Part shown: positions 9,469-19,600 of the stretch, one piece after another | How positions within the stretch are numbered: the stretch's first letter is position 1 | Layout of the letters: each line of letters starts with the position of its first letter | From: Hypericum androsaemum | Lineage: Eukaryota; Streptophyta; Magnoliopsida; Malpighiales; Hypericaceae | NCBI GenBank assembly: GCA_963995505.1 | Contig: OZ023188.1 | Span: 4,836,001 to 4,900,000 of the forward strand | DNA length: 64,000 nt | Direction of reading: 5' to 3' | Made by a program: the position numbers and the translations under genes | Notes under the pieces: model-generated | Database searches by the model: none | What the model saw: only the letters and a program-made list of their open reading frames with translations | Told to the model about the DNA's origin: nothing

Positions 9469-10418
9469 GGGAAAAGTCCACTTTCGTACCCTGTGGTATC
9501 GACCAAAATCACTTTAGTACCCTGTGGTAAAAAACCGATCAATCGAGTCATACTTATTCCAATTAACATCAAAAAGGGCCTCGGGCAGCTGCCCGGAGCT
9601 GCCCGAACCTACCCGCCTGCTGCCCGGGCCACGTGGTCAGCCACGTCACCAATTTTGGTGACGTGGCGCCACGTCACCAATTCCTCCTCCTCCGATTTTC
9701 CTCCTCCTCCTCCTCCTCCTCCCCTCCTCCTCCGCCTCCTCCGCATTCTTCCTCCTCCTCCTCCTCCCCTCCTCCTCCTCCTCCTCCTCCGCCTCCTCCT
9801 CCTCCGCGTTCCTCCTCCTCCTCCTCCTCCCCTCCTCCTCCTCCTCCTCCTCCTCCCCGCATCCCCCTCCTCCTCCGCGTCCTCCTCCTCCCCGCATCCT
9901 CCTCCTCCGCGTCCTCCTCCTCCTCCTCCTCCTCCGCGTCCTCCTCCTCCGCGTCCCCCTCCTCCTCCTCTCCTCCTCCTCCCCACGTTGCCCTCCTCCT
10001 CCGCGTATTCCTCCTCCCCGCGTCCCCCTCCTCCCCCGCGCCCCCCTCCTCCTCTCCTCCTCCTCCCCGCGTCCCCCTCCTCCTCCTCCCCGCGTCCTCC
10101 TCCTCCTCCTCCTCCTCCTCCCCGCGTCCTCCTCCTCCTCCTCCTCCTCCTCCTCCCCGCGTCCCCCTCCTCCTCCTCCTCCTCCTCCTCCTCCTCCCCG
10201 CCTCCTCCTCCTCCTCTTGGTGACGTGGCACCACGTCACCAAAATTGGTGACGTGGCTGACCACGTGGCCCGGGCAGCGGGCGGGTAGGTTCGGGCAGCT
10301 GCCCGAGGCCCTTTTTGATGTTAATTGGAATAAGTATGACTCGATTGATCGATTTTTTACCACAGGGTACTAAAGTGATTTTGGTCGATACCACAGGGTA
10401 CGAAAATGGACTTTTCCC
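9469..10418. mobile_element. Mutator-like non-autonomous element with a (TCC)n interior
   Basis: Two long terminal inverted repeats, 9469-9680 and 10217-10418, both beginning GGGAAAAGTCCA when read inward, are nearly identical over 200 bp. A perfect 9-bp target-site duplication, AATAAAGTA, flanks the element (9460-9468 and 10419-10427), which is diagnostic of Mutator-superfamily transposition. The 536-bp interior (9681-10216) is a pyrimidine-only tract of CCT/TCC triplets broken by occasional GCG. It gives long but meaningless open frames in most phases. No transposase is present, so movement would need a MULE elsewhere. Confidence 0.93.
9681..10216. repeat. Interrupted (TCC)n microsatellite inside the MULE
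   Basis: The + strand is almost pure C and T in a triplet period with scattered CCGCG, CCGCC and CCCCGCGT interruptions, so the minus strand is GGA/GAG-rich. It fills the whole interval between the element's TIRs. Open frames across it encode only poly-Pro, poly-Ser, poly-Leu, poly-Glu or poly-Arg runs and are not genes. Confidence 0.9.
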
Positions 10419-10436
10419 AATAAAGTATAATTATTG

Positions 10437-12860
10437 ATAAGTAGAATTATATTTGCCCAGAACTATTAGTTATGTCGCGTATAAATATCTAAATCTCCGA
10501 CAAATATGAACTAGATAAAAATTTGTCATACAAACATATGCATTATGATGAAATTTATCTACTTTCCTAGTGTGAGCTTTTGTTTATTTTTATCCTCCCG
10601 ACGCCTGGCAAGTTGCCCCTCGGATGATTGTCTCGATTTCACCACTCCCGTCAGCCCCTAAGTGATTTGCCAAGTCTCTTGTGTTGAATCTTTCCAAGGG
10701 GCCTTTCACTAATGCTTTGGTCTTAGTTATTGGTTTTTTGGCCGGGTACTCATCCGTAATTGAATCTCAATTATTAAAAGTCTATTGATCCTTCTTGTCT
10801 TTAAATAAAAGAGTCTAGCTATAGTTTCAAAAGTGAGAGTTGACATTGAAAATTTGACATAATGAAAATGTCGATTTGTGCCATGAATTATCCATCTTTT
10901 CAATCTTATACTTTCTATTCTGTCATTTACTCATTTTCTATTTAAAAAAATCACTCATTTTCTCAACAAAAAAAATTACTCTTTTATACCTTACAACATT
11001 CTATTGTTGTTGTAGGACAAAAAATATTGTGTTTAACCCCTTTTATGTTCCATGCCAAAAAATATCCACTCTCGCAGGCTTTCAAATGAAGCCCACAACT
11101 ATCAATTGGTTGGAAGACCAAAGTTTTAACTCTTTTTCTGGGGTCGGTAGATCAGTTCTCGCCTATTGTGAAAATAAAAAAACTTTATTTTGCAGGAGAA
11201 CAAAATTCAATATAATCTAAATTTCAAGGTTTAGGTGAACCCCTCTAAAACCCATTTCTCAACAAAAAAAATATGAAGCCTACAACTAGAGTTAAAAAAA
11301 CAGTGGAGTTCTTTCTCAAGGTCGATCTCACCTCAAATACAAATGCAACACCTTAGGATGCGTTTGGTTTTCCATTTTCCTTAAGAGATGGACCCATGAC
11401 TTGATTGTTGACATTAATAGATTAGATGGGTACCTGATCAATGTGGAGAAATTTGGGAGAGCAGTGTTCTCACTTAGGTGTTGAAATTTACAAGTTTTAT
11501 CAAATTGGGATCCGTTTTAAAAGTTTTTTCTTTATAGTATTCATCCAGAATACAAGATAATTATTCGTCATGCTTTTCCTAGCCAACTCCGACAACCGTT
11601 CTCAGGCAGCCCTCACCCGCATCGATGTGTTGGTTAACGATAACCCTCGATGACAACGAAGCTTCTTTCCATGACAAGGTGCTTTTAGATTCCGATCATA
11701 TTAATTAGTTAATTAATTAATTGAAGATGATGATGATAATGGTAGAAACAGTGATATATATGTGTTCGTGGACAATCAATTGATTTTAAAATTATGAAAG
11801 ATAAATCAATACTAACTTATCATTATTAATCAATTTCTTCACGACTATTTTGCTCAAAAATATAATTTAGATCAGAGTTACTAATAATTTGGTTTTGTAG
11901 TTGAAAATGGTTTTACTAAAGAGCAATTACTCTAATAAACTATAAAGTGATCTCATGTAAAGTGATAACCTTTCTAAAGCGATAAAGTAATATTTTAAGA
12001 CACTAGTTTAAGCTAGACTTGCTTGTTTGATAAATTTTATGTCATAATTAATCTTCTCAATTATCTTCAAATGATCATTGTAATTACTGTCTTATTGTAA
12101 GAAAATATCTCAATTGAGTTTAGTATTTGAATAACGCTATGACATTTTAAGTAATTTGAATACATAAAAAATAATTTTTTGATATTTATGTTTAAAAAAA
12201 TAATTTTAATTTTTTTAAAAAAATAATAGAAATCTCTCTTATTTAATAATATATTTAAAGTGATATTTTTTTCCGATCTCAATAATATTATCTTAAAGAT
12301 ATTTTTCTCCGGCCCAAGGAATCTTGAACCCACCCCAAGCCCAAACAAACTATGCAAGTTCGCTAAGAACCAAACCCAAAAGCCCGGCGATAACATGCAT
12401 GGAACAATTCTGGAGGGTGCCGGATCTTATTTTGGAGAAAGATTTTCTAATAATATTGGTTTTATTCTTAAGTAAGATTTGTACTCAAGGAATTATAAAG
12501 AAAATATGGTGGATTTTATGGAACGAGGTCCAAATTTTACTTTTTGTTGAGGTAAAAAATAACCACTTCCACCGCCAACACTTTTAAATACGTATCAGAT
12601 TTAGACTATAATAATAGATGTGATAAAAAAAATAGAACAATCTAACTCGTTAGACACGGTCCGCCTAACCCTATAAATCTGGATATTTTTGCTTTCCTAA
12701 CAAAAGCCATCATAAATTTGACCTAAACTTAACAGGATAATGCAACTTGTTATCGTATCACGAGAGCTAGTTTTTTTTTTTTTAAAGTAAAAGTCACGAG
12801 AGCTAGTTACTCCTTCTAAAAAACGAGAACTAGTTATTCAACTAATATGGGTTTGTGATG
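10437..12860. other. 2.4 kb AT-rich spacer
   Basis: No gene could be supported. A 114-codon frame at 10876-11220 is low-complexity Leu/Phe/Ser and has no recognisable domain. A GC-richer island near 11575-11690 (LANSDNRSQAALTRIDVLV in one frame) may be a shred of a former gene but was not identified. Elsewhere there are short A/T runs only. Confidence 0.5.
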
Positions 12861-12909
12861 TAGGGGTTTAAAGCGGCGGTGGATTGGGTCCGGAGTGAAG
12901 AAATTCATT

Positions 12910-13075
12910 TCGGACGGTTTAGATTGAAGGGAGATCACACCGGCATTTTCTGTTTACGATATCGGTATGCTCTGGTCAGGATACCAGCATTCGCCGTTAT
13001 GTGATACAGGCATTTGTTTCGGCCTGTGTTTGCGATACCGGCATGTCCCATTTACGATAGCGGCCAGCATAGCTT
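12910..13075 (+). repeat. Degenerate short tandem repeats around GATACCGGCAT
   Basis: Five or so diverged copies of a unit containing GATATCGGTAT, GATACCAGCAT, GATACAGGCAT, GATACCGGCAT and GATAGCGG, spaced about 25-40 bases apart with TTTACGAT or TTTGCGAT before several of them. Too diverged to define a clean period. Confidence 0.5.
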
Positions 13076-13079
13076 TTTT

Positions 13080-13386
13080 CATTTTGGTCCCCGTATTTTA
13101 GCATTTTTGTATTAAAAAAAATCCGTGTGTCTTCGCTCCAAACTGTTCGGAAAATGGGCATTTTGTACCCAATCCAAACCCGTTTAAAGCAACCACGAAT
13201 TCGATGATTTCACAGAATACCGAAAATGGGCTATACTTTCGATCCGTTGATTTTATTAATACCTGAAGACGATAAAAATAAGAAAATTCTTTAATTTTAA
13301 TTATCAATATTCAACCAACTAAAATAATAGTGTATATGCCCCATTTATAAAGAACAAAAAAATCTATTAATTAGAATCATACTATA
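13080..13386. other. AT-rich spacer before the Pack-MULE candidate
   Basis: Contains TTTTGGTCCCCGTATTTTAGC, a phrase type often seen near ends of MULE-like MITEs, but no paired terminus was found. No coding signal. Confidence 0.4.
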
Positions 13387-13395
13387 AATTAATTA

Positions 13396-14875
13396 GGGAA
13401 AACATCATTTTGATACTTGTGGTTTGACAAATTTTGCGATATGATCTTGAGGTTCAGAAACGATATTTTTGGTACCTGTGGTTTCTCATTTTTTTGCCCT
13501 TGTCCCGAGCCAAAAATCACTCCAAACCTAGAAACTGCATTTGTTTTTAGGCTGAGTTGGCATGCCACGTTAGGAAATTTTGTCCCGTTGGTGTGCTGGG
13601 TTGGCACGAAATAAAATATCTATTTCAATCACTTATTTCTTTATAATTTTTCGAGAAAAAAAAATCCTCCTTTAACCCCAACCCAAACCCATCTCCTTCA
13701 AAGCACAACCTAACCCAATCCAATCTAACCCAAACCCATGTCCTTCAACCCACAAACTAACCCAATCCATCTTCTTCAACCTTCAAACCCATTAATAAAA
13801 AATCTCAGATTTGCTTAGATCTTTCCAAAATAAAGTAATTAAACACCCACATAGCATCAGACAAATCATAACTAACTTATTTACTACAAAAACTCCACTT
13901 AAAACATCCACGGCGGGTTCGAATGGTAGTCGCGTTCATGTCGGACGCGGGGCGATCGTCGCCAGTAACGACGCTCATCGAGTCATCGACGAGGATAGGG
14001 GGAACGGTGATTACGGTGCTGACGATGGCAGGGTACTTTTTTCTGGCGTTCTTCTTCACGTCGCTGCTGGCGTCGATACCGGCATGGGCGGTGGGCCCCT
14101 CGCAATTGCAATCCCCCACTTTCTCTATATCTCCTAGGGCTTCTGAATTGGGGGCAACCTCGACACTAGCAGGGGCTCGTGCCTAATAAAGGTTCTATTT
14201 TGCGTGGTTATTTTGGAGGGATTTTGTTGATTTGTTCTTTCCTTTCTTCACCTGAGAGAAGAGGTAGGCGGCGAAAGGGTAGCAAGCAGCTTGAACCATG
14301 GACACTCCTGGGAGCTGCGACAGTGATGGTGCCAATGGCCTCGATGGTGAGGTCCACTCCTACCTCCCTTGTACACTCCCGAGAGCAGCAGCGAAGGTTG
14401 GACAAAGGAGAGACAAGGGGGAGGGCTGGATAGAGGAGAGACAAGAGGGAGGAGAGAGAGTGATTGGTTTAGAAATTTTGCCCCTTGCTCCACCGCATTT
14501 AGCTGTTAGAGGTATAAAGGTTGGAACAGTAATTTTATTAATAGTTTGAAGGTTGAAGAAGATGGGTTTGGTTGTGGATTTAAGGAGATGGGTTTGGGTT
14601 GGGATTAAAGGAGGGGTTTTTTTTAAACTATAAAATAAGTGATTGACATGGATATTTTATTTTGTGCCAATTCATCATACCAAGTGAGCAAAAATAATCG
14701 ACATGGTGAGCCAACTCAGCAGCGAAACGACGTCATTTCTAGGTTCAGAGTAATTTTTGGCTCGAGACGAGGCAAAAAAAATGAGAAACCACAGGTACAA
14801 AAAATATCGTTTCTGAATCTCATGATCATATCGCAAAATCTATCAAACCAGAAGTACCAAAAGTGATGTTTTCCC
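13396..14875. mobile_element. Mutator-like element, Pack-MULE candidate
   Basis: Long inverted arms begin GGGAAAACATCATTTTGATA at 13396 and, read inward on the other strand, GGGAAAACATCACTTTTG at 14875. They include shared internal blocks and degenerate subterminal repeats of AACCCAAACCCATCTCCTT type. A perfect 9-bp target duplication, AATTAATTA, flanks it (13387-13395 and 14876-14884). Unlike the arms, the interior (about 13905-14480) is GC-rich. One plus-strand frame gives a membrane-like stretch ([20 protein letters not shown]), as expected for captured gene sequence. No transposase is present. Confidence 0.9.
13905..14480 (+). pseudogene. Candidate captured gene fragment inside the MULE
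   Basis: A GC-rich island in an AT-rich region. Plus-strand frame 13923-14186 encodes 87 residues with one strong hydrophobic segment (about residues 25-55). Frames on both strands at 14179-14493 stay open for about 80 codons. I do not recognise the donor gene and cannot tell the original strand with certainty. The composition contrast and position inside a MULE are what support capture. Confidence 0.45.
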
Positions 14876-15145
14876 AATTAATTAATAAATATATCTCCAT
14901 CTTTTGTAAAAAAAAAGAACAAAATATGACTTTATTGGAGAGTACCAAAAAGATATCTGAGAAAATAATATATGGATATATTAATATTGCTACATGTGTT
15001 GTCCCGCCAACACTTAACCTGCAAAAAATGGCATTATTTTCAAAATAATAACGAAGTAAATGTGTATTGCATATGTGCCTCTATTTAAATAACTAGATAT
15101 TAGCATAATTGATAAATTCATTACAATGAGTGTCCGAATATCCAA

Positions 15146-15203
15146 AGAAAAAATTAAGCAAAATGAAATTGTTGGGACAAGTGTATAAGATTAGATTAGT
15201 TAA
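15146..15203 (+). repeat. First copy of an imperfect 55-60 bp direct repeat
   Basis: The block around AATTAAGCAAAATGAAATTG and GGGACAAGTGTATAAGATTA reappears at 16198-16260 with a few changes. The two copies bracket the LINE fragment and Helitron-like end. Confidence 0.6.
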
Positions 15204-15206
15204 GTC

Positions 15207-15335
15207 TAACAATACTACAATACACAACTAACTATAATACAATACATAGCTAACAATGGTACAACACATGACTAACAATAATACAGCCGAGACTAACAAT
15301 GATACAATTGAGACTAACAATGCTACAACACACTT
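15207..15335 (+). repeat. Minisatellite of about 24-bp units (GACTAACAATGATACAAC type)
   Basis: Five or so imperfect units built on ACTAACAATNNTACAA. Inverted versions of the same unit (TTGTATCATTGTTAGTC) occur at 16075-16175, on the far side of the Helitron-like hairpin. Confidence 0.65.
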
Positions 15336-15489
15336 TTTACTTAAAAAGTTACAAAAATGCTCATATGTCGTATGTTGCATCATGATTTGGAAGCCTTGAT
15401 GCCTGAGATTCATTATGCCTTCTATGCCGGAGAAAAAATGAAATAAGCAATCACCTATCATTGCACAGTAAGTTTTCAATTCAAATTTA

Positions 15490-15900
15490 GAATTTTTTTG
15501 TTAGGTTGATTGGCGAAAAGTGGATTGGTTTCTTGAGTTTAGATTTTGCATGTCAAATTGGGATGGGCTCGTTGGAGATGGGTTGACAAAGAAGATTTGG
15601 CAGAGTCTTCTTTGATGCTATCTTATAGAAAATTTGGCATTATAGAAACAAAATCGTCTTCGATAGGAAGGAAGCCAACAATGAGAAGTTGATCAATTTG
15701 ATTATTTTTCATGGGCAAGAATGGCTGACTTGTACAAATTGCTTGAGGAGCACAAGTAATCAACACCACATCTGCTTTTGTTTTTGGAGTCGACGGTTGT
15801 AATTTGAATGTGGTATGAACATTGTGAGACTTTGATTGCAATTGCCTCTTGGTCTTTTTGGTTAATTGCAATTGAAATGTCCTTGGCTGTTTGTAATAGG
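15490..15900 (+). pseudogene. LINE zf-RVT tail fragment
   Basis: One plus-strand frame reads FWHYRNKIVFDRKEANNEKL followed by INLIIFHGQEWLTCTN. This is the conserved tail after the zinc-binding domain of plant LINE pol proteins (compare IWKVRNRVIFD at 8767-9390). The region upstream (15505-15610) is the same protein in a shifted frame. Frameshifts and stops show a dead fragment. Confidence 0.65.
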
Positions 15901-15982
15901 AGGAAGCGCTAGATGTTGATTCGCATTCCTCGTTTCGGTTTTTTCCTTTGGATTTTACCGAGTAAGGTTTTGACAGGATTGA

Positions 15983-16013
15983 CTAGTTGCAACCCCGTGA
16001 ATAGCACGGGGTT
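15983..16013 (-). mobile_element. Helitron-like 3' terminus (hairpin plus CTAG)
   Basis: On the minus strand a perfect 9-bp hairpin (AACCCCGTG, loop CTATT, CACGGGGTT) is followed four bases later by CTAG and then a T. That is the arrangement of Helitron 3' ends: a hairpin shortly before CTRR, inserted between A and T. The element would extend rightward from here, but no matching 5' TC end could be fixed, so the length is unknown. Confidence 0.5.
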
Positions 16014-16197
16014 CCCTCGGGATAACCTCCATTTATATATACAAGTCAATTTACCAGAAAAAATATCGTGTATTGCATCATTGTATACAACAGTTGTACT
16101 ATTGTTATCTGCATGATGTGCAATTGTTAGCTGCATTTGTATATTATTATTATTTTCAGTTGTATCATTGTTAGTCGGATATCATATCATTCTCGTA

Positions 16198-16260
16198 CCA
16201 AAAATTTAAGCAAAATAAAATTATTGAGACAAGTGCCTAAGATTATAGATTAGTAAAGTG
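16198..16260 (+). repeat. Second copy of the 55-60 bp direct repeat
   Basis: Diverged copy of 15146-15203, preserving AATTTAAGCAAAATAAAATT, GAGACAAGTG and AAGATTATAGATTAG. Confidence 0.6.
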
Positions 16261-16325
16261 AAGAAGACCCGTAATAAGAGGAGGAAAAAAAAGGGGAGAA
16301 GATGAAATGACATTGACATCCCCCA

Positions 16326-16364
16326 ATCATCACCACCATCACCATCACCATCATCGTCATCATC
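16326..16364 (+). repeat. (ATC/ACC)n microsatellite in the promoter/leader of the TPR-DnaJ gene
   Basis: About 40 bases of ATC/ACC triplets directly upstream of a CT-rich stretch (16380-16445), some 240 bases before the start codon. A TATA-like GTGTATAATC lies at 16370-16379. CT-rich leaders are common in plant housekeeping genes. Confidence 0.7.
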
Positions 16365-16605
16365 TTTAGTGTATAATCAATCCTCTCCCCCCATCTCCTC
16401 CTCCTCCTCGTGAAACTTTTTTTTTCCCTTTTTTTTTCCCTCCACAAACACCAAACGCACCGTTTTATTTGAGATCCACACCCACCCCCCAACACCTCCT
16501 CATTTGAAAGAAAAACACGAACTTTGGAAAAAATTAAATCAGAAATATAAAAAAAGGGAAAGGAAATCCAAACCGGTTCTCCTAGATGAGTCCCGCATTT
16601 GTGAC

Positions 16606-19600
16606 ATGTCGCCGGCGTTGAACGGCACCGGTCAGGTTGGCTCCTCCTCGTCCTCTTCTTTCTTCTCGCTTTTCGATTTGACCTCGGGTTCGATGGACCC
16701 GTCGGGTCATGGGTCGGGCCAACCCGACCCGGCCGGGTTCTGCTTCAGCTCCTCTTCGGTGGCCTCCGGGAAGGGGCTGTCCCGGCCGAGGCTGTTTAAA
16801 TTGAGGAAGCAATCGGGCGGTGGTGCCGCCCAGGACCCGAGGCCCCCCGGGCTGGGTCACGGGTTCAACCCTTTTCGCCCGGTCGAGTCCGGGTTCGGGC
16901 CCGGAAAGGGGGTTGGTGAGGGTATCGAGAGGTTTAGGGTTGGGGGAGGTCAAGGCGGGGGCTTGGGGATTGAGGAGGGTTTGAGCAAGTTGGGGATTCG
17001 TGAGGAGGCGAAACCCGGGTTGGGGTTCGGGTTCCCGGTTTTGGACAATGTGGGTGCGAAGGGGGCGGAGGCGGAGTTGCCTGACGAGTTGGAGAAGAAG
17101 TTGAGGATTGAGGGGGGAGGGAAGGGTGTCGGGATTGCGCGAAATGTGGAGGAGGGTTCGATTCGTGATCAGATGAAGAAGTTGGATGTCAAGGAGGATG
17201 ATGCTAGTATTATTGGTAATGAGAGTGGCAGGCCGGGGAGCTTCGAGAGTGGTGGTAATGGTGAAGAGAGGGAGAGCTTGTTGGCCAGTGAACTGGGGAA
17301 CAAGTTGAACACAGGAAATGCAGGTCAAAATTCATCCTTCCCGAGTTTTCGAGCTGATGTTCATACAGGAGGGAATGTAGTTGGTGGGCAACCTGTTATG
17401 TTTTCGTCGAGTGGGAGTGTTTCTGGGCGCATGTTTAATGATGTGGCGGAGAAGAGAGATTCGTTCGTTTTTTCAACCAGGCAACACTCTGCTGGTTCTC
17501 CCTTTGTGGAGTTTACAACACCAGTTCAAAAGGGTAAAGCTTTCTCTGGGTTGAATCAGAAAATGGAATTCGCTCCGAAATCCCGAGAAACGAAGACCAA
17601 GAAGAAAAGAGGGAAAGTAAAACAGCCCACCAAAGTTCACCTCTGGCCTGGACAAGATTTCGTTTCGATGGATGGTGCTCCCCAGGACATTCCTGAGGCT
17701 TCTGAATCTTATTCGCCAATGGATATTTCACCGTATCAGGAATCTGTGGTTGAAACCCAGTTTTCTAGAGAAGCTTCTGTGACTTCCCAGGAGTCCTTTA
17801 GTCTGGATAACCATAATGCATCAACTGGTACTCTGCAAACTGGTGTGGATGATGCAATAGATGAAGATTTGCTAGTTGCTACTCAAAGAATGGACATAAA
17901 TGAGGAAGATGTCAAAAGCACTGAAGCAGGAAAGGAAGATACCGAAGATTGTGTTTGTAACAATGTTCCACCAGATGACTATATTTCTGGGGCTGAAACT
18001 GAAAGCTTTAAGTCTGCGAACGAAGAAATAGATTTTGTCAATGACTTCATGTCTGCGTCAGTAGAAAATGAAGCCACTTCAAGCTTGAATATCGAGAGGC
18101 AAGATAGTGGCTCTGCAACTCAATTCTATTCTTGTACGAGTTCGGTTGATTTTAGTGGTTCAGGCTTTGCCTTTGCTTCCTCTTCTTCAGGAAAAGAGTC
18201 ACAAATGCTCCATCGAAAGAATAAAAACCGGTCTAAAGTCATCAGTGAGTCCTATACTTCAATTCCTGGTGCAAAAGCACAGCATGCATCATCCTCTGTA
18301 CTGTTTAGTCCAATGACTGGAGGAGCTTCATTGCCGTTATCCCCTTCAAGGGACAAGAAAATGGATTTTCCTACTCCTTTAAACGTAGTCGGGGACAACA
18401 TTAAATCGCTTAGGGAACTAAAAGGCAAAAAAGAAACTGACTTGATTGCTTCAGCTTCCATTGAAGCACAAGAGGCATGTGAGAAGTGGCGGCTTAGGTA
18501 AATTCTACTTGTTTTGGTGTATAGTTTCTCAATCTGGCAGCTGGTTTCTGTAATCTTTTGTGACCTTCTTAGTTGATTAATATTTTTTCACAGGGGCAAT
18601 CAAGCGTACAAAAATGGTGATTTATACAAGGCTGAGGATTATTATTCTCGAGGAATTGATTGTATATCTAAAAGTGAGACATCTAGAAGCTGTTTGAGGG
18701 CACTGGTCTTGTGCTATAGTAATCGTGCTGCAACACGTATGTCTCTTGGAAGAATGAGAGATGCCCTCGGGGATTGTAAGCTGGCTGCTGTTATTGACCC
18801 TACTTTTCTCAGGGTTCAACTGAGAGCTGCAAAGTAAGGCTTAGCCTTTTATTTTTTCCAAGCAACTTTGTATATTCTGGGTTCTCAATTCATCCAAGTT
18901 TGCATGTGTGGCTTGACGCAAATTCTCAATCCAATTCAATTTTGTGCTCGGGTTCTGCTGATGGATTTCTCATTGCTACTCTCTTCTCCTACTACAGTTC
19001 TTATTGATATTGTCTTGTCAGATGAATTGATTAACAGACTTTAAGATTGCATTTGGAAGTTAGGTTATTTGTCTCCCTCCTCTGTAGTTAATTTGCAAAA
19101 AAAAAACACTTGTATGTGCTTAAATCTACTTATACTTTTACTATCATGAACTTCGTACTAGGTGTCATGCCAGTCTTATTTCCAAAATGGAAGAACCAAA
19201 TAAGTCTATTTTTTGCTTTTCTGGAAGATTAAAGTACAAAAGTGTTCAGTTTGTGCTTAAAATAGGATTGCATGATCACTTCATCTAATTTTCCTTTTTA
19301 TTTTTTGGTTTGCAGTTGTTGCCTTGCGTTGGGGGAAGTGAAAAGTGCTGTAGAATATTTCACCAAGTGCTTGCAGCTGGGAACTGATGTTTGCGTGGAC
19401 CGCAAGATTGCCGTAGAAGCTTCTGAGGGGCTACAAAAGGCACAGGTCTGCTTATCATTGCCTCTCCTACTGAGAAATGGAAGTGCTTTGAGATGTTTGG
19501 TTTATCTGATCTGTCCTAACACAGTGGCTTATGCATCATTGGCTGATACATGTGGATATTATTAATGGCTGATTGTGGTTCTCAAATTGACTGACAGAAA

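Noticed and set aside
9493..10363. Long open frames on both strands (up to 252 codons) rich in Pro/Ser/Leu or Arg/Gly/Glu
   Set aside because: They are translations of the (TCC)n tract and the MULE inverted repeats; no complexity, no domain, open in most frames at once.
10876..11220. A 114-codon open frame
   Set aside because: Low-complexity Leu/Phe/Ser composition in AT-rich DNA, no domain, no promoter or splice context.
16504..16605. Upstream in-frame ATG giving 34 extra residues on the TPR-DnaJ protein
   Set aside because: The extra residues are lysine-rich translated leader; the ATG at 16606 begins the family-like Ser/Gly-rich N-terminus. Leader mapping would decide.
16582..17328. A 248-codon minus-strand frame
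   Set aside because: It lies opposite the GC-rich first exon of the TPR-DnaJ gene and is its antisense shadow.
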